Positions 1 to 6,500 of a DNA stretch of 7,521 nucleotides are shown here, in pieces. This stretch comes from JBBDIO01 sp040880365 (lineage in GTDB: Bacteria > Chloroflexota > Anaerolineae > Caldilineales > Caldilineaceae): contig JBBDIO010000056.1 of the NCBI GenBank assembly GCA_040880365.1, positions 1 to 7,521 on the forward strand. Reading direction: 5' to 3'. Every line of letters begins with the position of its first letter. Within the stretch, counting starts at the first letter, position 1. Under the pieces are notes generated by a model. That model was not told where the DNA came from and did not search any database. It worked only from the letters and a program-made list of their open reading frames with translations. Position numbers and translations under genes: made by a program.

Positions 1-48
1 ACGACTACAGTAGCGACCACAGTAGCGACTACAGGCGCGACAGCAACA
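1..48 (+). repeat. 12-bp in-frame tandem repeat, Thr-rich N-terminal coding
   Basis: Units at 1-12, 13-24 and 25-36 (ACGACTACAGTA, GCGACCACAGTA, GCGACTACAGGC) agree at 9 to 10 of 12 positions. A decayed fourth unit follows at 37-48 (7 of 12 against the third). The period is a multiple of three, so the reading frame is kept and the units encode TTTV, ATTV, ATTG, ATAT. The array touches the window edge and may continue upstream. It lies just before the GT4 fold and is probably a disordered N-terminal extension with no catalytic role. Confidence 0.6.
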
Positions 49-1170
49 TACGCGCTGGATGCCCGCACGGCCCACAATCACTTTCCCGGCATCGGACGCT
101 ATGTCAGCAATCTTGCACGCGCGATGCCCCCCCACCTGGGCGATCAGGAGCATTTGCTGCTGCTCTTTGACCCCGGTCGGGCCTCGCGTTGGGAGCTTCC
201 CACAGCATCGGCGCAGATTACGTTACGCCCCACCCCCGTATCGCCGTTTTCTCTGCAACAGCAGTGGCAGATTCCGCGTGCGCTCAACCACAGCTCGGCG
301 CAACTCTATCATAGCGCCTACTTCCTCATCCCCTACGCTGTCCGCCAACCCTGTATTGTGACCATCTACGACCTGATACCCGAGTTGTTTCCCCAATACT
401 TCGGTCTGCATACACGGCTGCGCTATCGCCTGGCGCTATGGCTGGCCCTTCGCAACAGCCAGCATATTCTCACCTGTTCCCAGGCCACCCGGCGCGATCT
501 TATGACGAATCATGGGGTGGCGGCCGACCAGATCACAGTCACACCGTTTGGCGCCGACGCGACATTTCGCCCCCAAAGCGCAGAAACCATCGCGCGCACG
601 CGGGCACGCTATGCGCTCCCCGAACGCTATGTCTTGTATCTGGGCATCAACAAACCCCACAAAAATCTGGTTAGCCTGCTCCAGGGCTGGCGACAACTAG
701 ACCCAACCGTGCGCCAATCCACCAAACTGGTCATTGGGGGAGCGTGGGATCCCCGCTACCCTGAAGCAAAAGAGGCCGCTTCTCAGCTGGAACTGGGAGA
801 GTCGGTGCAGTTTATTGGTCCGGTGGATGAGGAGGAGCTGCCCGCGCTCTACACTGGTGCGACGGCCTTTGTTTTTCCCAGCCTCTACGAAGGATTCGGC
901 TTGCCGTTGCTGGAAGCGATGGCCTGTGGCGTCGCCGTCGCGTGCGCCAATACCTCCAGTCTTGTTGAAGTAGCCGGCGAAGCCGCGCTCTACTTCGATC
1001 CTTACCAACCGGCCCAAATCGCCCGTCAAATTCATCGACTGGTGGAAGATGCGGCGACCCGCCAGGATTTTGCGCAGCGCGCGCTGCAACAGGCTGCCAC
1101 CTTTTCCTGGCAAAACGCGGCGCAGACAACGCTGGATGTATATCGAGCCATGCTCCAAAAACATGCATAA
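1..1170 (+). CDS. GT4 glycosyltransferase (MtfB-like), 5'-partial
   Basis: The frame is open from base 1, with no ATG, GTG or TTG before the recognisable domain start, so the true start lies upstream of the window. After a Thr-rich stretch (codons 1-16) comes YALDARTA...FPGIGRYVSNLA (codons 17-39), the usual N-terminus of MtfB-like GT4 enzymes. This rules out a start at the ATG at 124, which would delete the first Rossmann strand and the glycine loop. Later motifs are YDLIPELFP, a C-terminal-domain opening with LGINKPHKNL, FIGPVDEEELPALY, and the GT-B EX7E motif EGFGLPLLE (codons 297-305, glutamates at both ends). These enzymes are retaining, nucleotide-sugar-dependent, GT-B-fold transferases acting on the cytoplasmic side in O-antigen or exopolysaccharide assembly. 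Donor and acceptor cannot be read from sequence. About 390 codons are visible, near the usual family length. The next gene starts within or just after its stop codon, suggesting co-transcription. Family assignment is secure; specificity is unknown. Confidence 0.93.
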   Translation, partial: TTTVATTVATTGATATYALDARTAHNHFPGIGRYVSNLARAMPPHLGDQEHLLLLFDPGRASRWELPTASAQITLRPTPVSPFSLQQQWQIPRALNHSSAQLYHSAYFLIPYAVRQPCIVTIYDLIPELFPQYFGLHTRLRYRLALWLALRNSQHILTCSQATRRDLMTNHGVAADQITVTPFGADATFRPQSAETIARTRARYALPERYVLYLGINKPHKNLVSLLQGWRQLDPTVRQSTKLVIGGAWDPRYPEAKEAASQLELGESVQFIGPVDEEELPALYTGATAFVFPSLYEGFGLPLLEAMACGVAVACANTSSLVEVAGEAALYFDPYQPAQIARQIHRLVEDAATRQDFAQRALQQAATFSWQNAAQTTLDVYRAMLQKHA

Positions 1171-1186
1171 ATCAAAGCCAAACCTC

Positions 1187-2323
1187 ATGCGTATCCTCCA
1201 ACTCTACAAGGATTATGCGCCTGTCGTGGGCGGCATCGAAAATCACATCCGCGTATTGGCCGAAGGTCTCCAGGGGCAGGGACACCAGGTGCAAGTGCTG
1301 GTCACAAACCAGAGTCGCACCACCCAGCAGGAAAAAATCGGCAACGTCGATGTCTATAAAGCCGCGCGCTGGCTCGCCATTTCATCCGCGCCCATCAGCG
1401 GGCCATTCTATCCTGCCCTGCGCCGCCTGGCACGCGATTGCGACATTGCCCACGCCCACGCCCCCTATCCGCCCGGCGAACTGGGCCAGCTCTGGTTGGG
1501 CAGCAGCCGCCGCTTTGTACTCACCTATCACAGCGATATCGTGCGCCAGCGGCTGCTGGGTTTTCTCTATGGCCCATTTCTGCGCCGGGTTTTGCACGCC
1601 GCGCATGGCATCATCGTCTCCAACCCGGTCTATATCCACGATTCGCCCTTTCTCGCATCCCACGCCGCCAAATGTCGCGTCATCCCGTTTGGCATCGATC
1701 TGGACCGTTTCGCCGCCACCCCTGCCGTGGCGACCCGGGCCGCGCAAATCCGCGCCCACTACGACGCTCGCCCGCTTATTCTGTTCACCGGACAATTTCG
1801 CCACTACAAGGGTGTGGATGTGCTGATTGAGGCCATGCAAGACCCTGCGCTGCAACAGATCGACGCGCAGCTGTTGATTGTGGGGCAAGGCCCGCTGGGC
1901 GCGGCGTGGCAAACACAGGTCGCGGACGCGGGTTTGGGCCAGCGCATCGCGTTTCTGGGCAATGTAGACGACGCGGAACTGGTCGCGCTCTACCATGCGG
2001 CACAAGTGTTTGCGCTGCCCTCCACCAACCGCGCCGAAACGCTGGGCATCGTGCAGATCGAAGCCATGGCCTGCGGCACGCCGCTGGTCTGCACGGAATT
2101 GGGCACAGGCACCACATTTGTCAACCAACACATGCAGACGGGTCTGGTCGTGCCACCCCACGACGCGCCCGCCCTGGCTGCCGCGCTCCACCGCATCCTC
2201 ACCGAACCCGAATTGGCCCAGCGCATGGGCGCCGCCGGACGCGCCCGCGCCGCCACCGTTTTCGCCGCCCCCGCCATGATCCAACAGACCATAGACTATT
2301 ACAGGGAACTTCTCGACGCATGA
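1187..2323 (+). CDS. GT4 glycosyltransferase (WfcD-like)
   Basis: From the ATG at 1187 the protein has 378 residues, typical for the family. The N-terminus MRILQLYKDYAPVVGGIENH is the standard GT4 first strand and GG loop. Then come THSDIVRQ-like YHSDIVRQ (residues 114-121), VIPFGIDLDRF (165-175), the donor-binding GQFRHYKGVDVL with R205 and K208, LIVGQGPL (230-237), and the EX7E motif ETLGIVQIE (E284 and E292), followed by TELGTGTTFVN and TGLVVPP. This order matches WfcD-like GT4 enzymes, which act in O-antigen or capsule synthesis; the sugar transferred cannot be predicted. An in-frame ATG at 1163 would overlap the upstream stop and add eight residues (MHKSKPNL). I prefer 1187 because family members begin at MRIL, but neither start has a convincing Shine-Dalgarno sequence. 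The last codon overlaps the next gene as ATGA, supporting translational coupling. Confidence 0.94.
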   Translation: MRILQLYKDYAPVVGGIENHIRVLAEGLQGQGHQVQVLVTNQSRTTQQEKIGNVDVYKAARWLAISSAPISGPFYPALRRLARDCDIAHAHAPYPPGELGQLWLGSSRRFVLTYHSDIVRQRLLGFLYGPFLRRVLHAAHGIIVSNPVYIHDSPFLASHAAKCRVIPFGIDLDRFAATPAVATRAAQIRAHYDARPLILFTGQFRHYKGVDVLIEAMQDPALQQIDAQLLIVGQGPLGAAWQTQVADAGLGQRIAFLGNVDDAELVALYHAAQVFALPSTNRAETLGIVQIEAMACGTPLVCTELGTGTTFVNQHMQTGLVVPPHDAPALAAALHRILTEPELAQRMGAAGRARAATVFAAPAMIQQTIDYYRELLDA

Positions 2324-3363
2324 ATCTAAATTTCGGCCTCATCGGCTGTGGACGGGTTGCGCCACGCCATGCCCAGTCGCTTTTGCAATTGCCCGAAACT
2401 CGCCTGGCCGCGGTCGCGGATATCCGCAAAGCCCGTGCCGACCGCTTCGCCGCCGAATATGGCCTGGCGGGGCACGACGCCTATGCCGACTATCATGCCC
2501 TGCTCGCCCGGCCCGATATCGACGCCGTCTGTATCTGTGTGCCCAGCGGGCTACATGCAAACGTAGCGCTGGATGCGCTGGCCGCGGGCAAACATGTGCT
2601 GGTCGAAAAGCCCATTGCCATCACGCTGGAAGACGCCGACCGCATGATCGCCGCCGCCGAAAAGGCCGGGCGCAAGCTGGGCGTTGTGTTGCAAAACCGC
2701 TATAACCAACCCATGCAGCAACTGCGCCGGCTCATCGACGAGGACGGGCTGGGCGACCTTTATCTGGGCAATGCGACCGTGCGCTGGTTCCGGCCCCAGT
2801 CCTATTACGAAGACGACTGGCACGGCACCTGGGCGATGGACGGCGGCGCGCTCATGAACCAATCGATCCACCACATCGACGCCCTGCAATGGTTCATGGG
2901 ACCTGTGGAGTCGGTCTATGCCTATAGCGCAACCCTGGCGCACCACATGGAAGCCGAAGATGTGGGCGTTGCCGTCATCCGCTTTGCCAACCGCGCGCTG
3001 GCAACCATCGAAGGCTCTACCCTCACTTGGCCCCAGAATCTGGAAGGCTCGGTCGCCATCTTTGGGCGGCGCGGGTCGGTCAAAATCGGGGGCACCGCGC
3101 TCAACCGCATTACGCTTTGGAAAGTGGAAGGCCAGCTGGAACAGGAAGCCGAACTCCTTACCAGCCAGCGGATCGATCCGCCTTCGGTCTATGGCTATAG
3201 CCACCGCGAAGTGATCCGCGACTTTGCTCACGCCATTCTCCACGGCGGCGAGCCAGGCACGCCCGGCCATGAAGCGCGCAAATCGCTGGCGCTGGTGGTG
3301 GCGATCTACGAATCGGCGCGCCAGGGCCGCGAGGTGCAACTGACGCCTACGGCTTCCGCCTGA
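2320..3363 (+). CDS. Gfo/Idh/MocA-family oxidoreductase, WlbA/WbpB-like
   Basis: This 347-residue protein starts at the ATG of an ATGA overlap; the frame is open further upstream, but that part is a shadow of the GT gene. The N-terminal Rossmann motif is GLIGCGRVA (GxGxxA, G9-A14), with acidic D34 ending the second strand (AVADIRKAR), suggesting NAD preference. The family signature EKP lies at 96-98 (catalytic-type K97), NRYNQP at 126-131, and GGALMNQSIHHID at 175-187 supplies the active-site histidine and aspartate. The stretch EAEDVGVAVIRFANRALATIEG and the later LEGSVAIFGRRGSVKIGG resemble WlbA/WbpB, which oxidise C3 of UDP-GlcNAc-uronic acid ahead of transamination to a 3-amino sugar. That substrate is inferred; other nucleotide-sugar or sugar dehydrogenases of the superfamily remain possible. 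A weak AGGGA at 2303-2307 lies 12 nt before the start. Its place behind two GT genes suggests it makes a precursor for the same glycan. Confidence 0.92.
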   Translation: MNLNFGLIGCGRVAPRHAQSLLQLPETRLAAVADIRKARADRFAAEYGLAGHDAYADYHALLARPDIDAVCICVPSGLHANVALDALAAGKHVLVEKPIAITLEDADRMIAAAEKAGRKLGVVLQNRYNQPMQQLRRLIDEDGLGDLYLGNATVRWFRPQSYYEDDWHGTWAMDGGALMNQSIHHIDALQWFMGPVESVYAYSATLAHHMEAEDVGVAVIRFANRALATIEGSTLTWPQNLEGSVAIFGRRGSVKIGGTALNRITLWKVEGQLEQEAELLTSQRIDPPSVYGYSHREVIRDFAHAILHGGEPGTPGHEARKSLALVVAIYESARQGREVQLTPTASA

Positions 3364-3395
3364 CCCAATAGGCAAGCGCGGGATCGCCAACGGTT

Positions 3396-3424
3396 TTGAC
3401 CCGGTTTTCAGGCTGGGGTACGAT
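3396..3424 (+). promoter_or_regulatory. Predicted sigma70-type promoter
   Basis: TTGACC (3396-3401, 5 of 6 to the -35 consensus) and TACGAT (3419-3424, 4 of 6 to the -10 consensus) are separated by exactly 17 bp. They fall in the only sizeable gap of the window, just after the dehydrogenase stop and before the large membrane protein gene. Transcription would begin near 3431 and give a leader of about 119 nt. I see no strong terminator between 3363 and the promoter, so read-through from the upstream genes is also possible. This is prediction by consensus only. Confidence 0.45.
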
Positions 3425-3524
3425 ACACGCTGCACTAGAGACTGCACTCATATTGGTGTTTATTTTTAGATTGACAGGCGTCGCCACGCGCCGCCCGTCT
3501 TCGACATTTTTAGCGCCCGAGCTT

Positions 3525-3530
3525 AAGGAA
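3525..3530 (+). promoter_or_regulatory. Possible distant ribosome binding site
   Basis: AAGGAA is the only purine-rich Shine-Dalgarno-like word before the ATG at 3550, but the spacing is 19 nt, longer than normal. No in-frame alternative start exists between the in-frame stop at 3511-3513 and 3550. Either initiation uses a folded leader or a weak signal, or this word is coincidental. Confidence 0.25.
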
Positions 3531-3549
3531 TTGGCAGACGAATCGCCCT

Positions 3550-6500
3550 ATGCGTCTTAGAACAAAAATCGACCTTTGGTTAGAGTCCGTGATTGAAGCG
3601 GGCTGGTTGGCGGCATTGATTATCGCGCCCCTGTTCTTCAATGTTTTTTCCAGCCGAGTCTTCGAGCCGGACAAAATCAGCCTGATCCGCACCCTTGCGC
3701 TCACCATGCTGTTGGCCTGGCTGATCAAACTGGTGAACGGCGGGCCTGCCTGGCTCCCCGCGTGGGGACAAAACGCGGAATCACAGCCCGAGGCAAATAC
3801 CCGCGCTGTGACTGACCGTGTGGCTGACAATGCGGCTGACTCTGCGAAACCGGCACCTGGGCGCATAGACAGACGCATGGACAGGCGCATAAACAAAGGC
3901 TTGCTGGCTTTTCTGATTCCCATCGGGCTTTTGATTGCGGCCTATCTCATCAGTACCGCGCTCAGCGTCGCGCCCTTTGTCAGCTGGTGGGGTTCATATC
4001 AACGTCTCCAGGGAACCTATACCTTTCTGGGCTACATCATCATCGCGCTGTTGACGCTGGGCCATCTGCGCACGCCCGGACAACTGCGCCGCCTGCAACA
4101 TGCGGTTATCCTCACCAGCCTGCCCATCAGCATCTATGGCATCGTGCAACACTACGCCATCGATCCCCTGCCCTGGGGCGGCGATGTGACGACCCGCGTC
4201 GCCGCCAATGCAGGCAATGCCATTTTCCTGGCAGCCTATCTCATCATGGCTTTCTTCCTCACCGTCGAACGCACCTATCAGAGCTTCGCCTATCTGCTGG
4301 CGAAGAAGACCAGCCCCGCCGCCAGCAGCCACGATCTGCCCGTGGCCTTTGTGGGCGGCGCGTATCTGTTCATTATCCTGGTACAATTGCTGGCAATCTT
4401 CTGGACCCAAAGCCGCGGCCCGTGGCTGGGGCTTCTTGCCGGCACCTATCTCTTTATCCTGCTCGTATTCACCGTATTGCGTCCCAAATATCACCGCGCG
4501 TTTACCACCGCCTGGATCGGTCTGGGGCTGGCAGGCGCGCTCCTGCTGGTAGCGGTCAACACACTGCCCATGTTCGAATCGTGGCGCGATGTGCCCTATG
4601 TGGGCCGTCTGACCACGCTGCTGGAAGCCGACGACGGCACGGGGCGCGTGCGCGTGCTCATCTGGCAGGGCGCCGCCGAAATGGTCGCCCCCCACGAGCC
4701 GCTCCACTTTCCCGATGGTTCACGCGATGGCGCTAATCTGTTGCGCCCGCTGGTCGGCTATGGCCCCGAAGCCATGTGGATTGCCTACAACCCCTTCTAT
4801 CCGCCCGAACTGGCCCATCTCGAATCGCGCAATGCCAGCCCGGACCGCGCCCACAACGAAACCTGGGATTCGCTGGTGGTCACGGGCATTTTCGGCTTCA
4901 TTGCCTATACTGCGCTCTTTATGACAATTTTCTACTGGGCCTTGCGCTGGCTGGGTCTTTTGACCACACGCCGCCACAGTCTGCTCTTTGCCTCCATTGT
5001 GGCTCTAAGCAGCCTGGCACTGGTAGTGCTGTTCTACTACTACGATAATGGCTGGCGTTATTTTGGCGTCGCACTCCCCGCAGGCATTATCGCGGGGCTG
5101 GGCATCTATGTCACCATTGCCGCGCTCTTTACCCGCCCCCAGTTCGATATCGCCCGTCGCGACACCTCCCATGACCCGACTACAGACACGGCGACAGAAC
5201 CATCCGAACGCGTGCGCCACCTCTTTATGATTGCGATTCTCGCCGCACTGGTTGCCCACTATGTAGAAATCCATTTTGGGATTGCCATCGCGGCCACCCG
5301 CGTCTATTTCTGGATCTTCACGGCGCTGCTCATCATTCTGGGCCTGCGCTGGGCGCAACCCGACCTGGCGGGCCTGGGCAACCTGTATGGAACAGCCGGC
5401 CACACACCCACAGACGAGCCTGTGCCCGAACCCGCGGCGCGCGCCAAAGGCCGTCGCCGGGGCGGGCGCACCTCATACACCCCGCGCAACGAAAGCCTGC
5501 GCGGGGGCGAGCCTTCGTCATTGCCGGGCATCCTTATGGGCGATGTCCTCATCTTTCTGACGATGGTCTTTGTATTCACCACCAACAGCCAGAGCCTGAG
5601 CAACGGTCTGGGTATCCTGATTGCCAGCATCACCCAGCGCGTCGAAAACGGTGCGGCGGTCAACAGTCCCGCCATTTTCTTTCTGTTGATGTTCACCTGG
5701 ATCATCGCGGCCACCATTGCGCTGGTCAACGAAGCGCTGCAACAGCCGCGTGCCCCCCGTGCGAGCTGGTGGCTCTGGGGCTTTGGCACCCACGGCGTAG
5801 TGGTCGGCAGTGCGTGGTTTATCTATGGCGCGCTGCAAGGCTCCCGGCTTACGCCCGCGGCAGCCGGTTCCGATCTGGATAGCCAATTGGGCCAGGTCGC
5901 AGGCCATTTTGCCGTCTTCACCTGGCTGCTGGTCATCTGGCTGGGCGTCGCCGCCTTGCTCTATGCATGGCCCTGGCTGCGTGACCGTCGCATCCCGACC
6001 ATCAACCGTGCGATCAACCGTGCCGCCATCACGGCGGGCGCAGGCGCGCTGCTCACCGTGCTCATCTTCATGGCAATCAACAATTTCAACATCGGGCTGG
6101 TGCGCGCCGACATTATCTATAAACAGGGCCAGCAGTTCGATAGCCAGAGCGCATGGGTCGATAGCACCGAGCTATATCGGCGCGCGCTGGATGCCCGCCG
6201 CACCGAAGATCACTACATGCTCTTTTTGGGGCGCAGCCTGCTGGAACACGCCAAAAGCCAGCCCGTCGATGGCTCCTTTAGCCTGAGCGAAACGCCGGAC
6301 CTGAACGACGTGCTCGCACTCACGCCCGACGTGGTCAGCATTATGGGGCGCGCCGATACCCTGCGCGCCGCCGAAGCCGTGCTCCTCGAAGCCCAATCGG
6401 TTAACCCGCTCAACACTGACCATACCGCCAACCTGGCGCGCCTCTATCGCACCTGGGCCGATCTGACCGAAGACGCCGAGCTGCGCCAGACGATGCTGGA

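Noticed and set aside
1382..2284. Long minus-strand open frame (about 300 codons) opposite the second GT4 gene
   Set aside because: Its translation is Arg/Gly/Ala-rich with no recognisable domain, and it lies wholly opposite a gene with clear GT4 motifs. Long antisense frames are expected from GC-rich codon bias.
1906..2319. Upstream extension of the dehydrogenase frame over the second GT4 gene
   Set aside because: The extension is Arg/Pro/His-rich with no motif, and the Rossmann fold starts exactly after the ATG at 2320. The overlap ATGA is a normal coupled junction.
2551..3447. Long minus-strand open frame (about 298 codons) opposite the dehydrogenase
   Set aside because: No family motif is visible and the plus strand carries an intact Gfo/Idh/MocA gene with all key motifs. 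This is a codon-bias shadow.
3471..3499. Perfect -35 hexamer TTGACA at 3471-3476 as a second promoter
   Set aside because: No acceptable -10 hexamer lies 15-19 bp downstream; the region there is GC-rich (CCCGTC and similar).
3473..3511. Hairpin followed by a short T run, considered as an intrinsic terminator
   Set aside because: The stem has a mismatch and an 11-nt loop, and the T run (3507-3511) begins 8 nt after the stem. It also lies between the predicted promoter and the gene it would serve.
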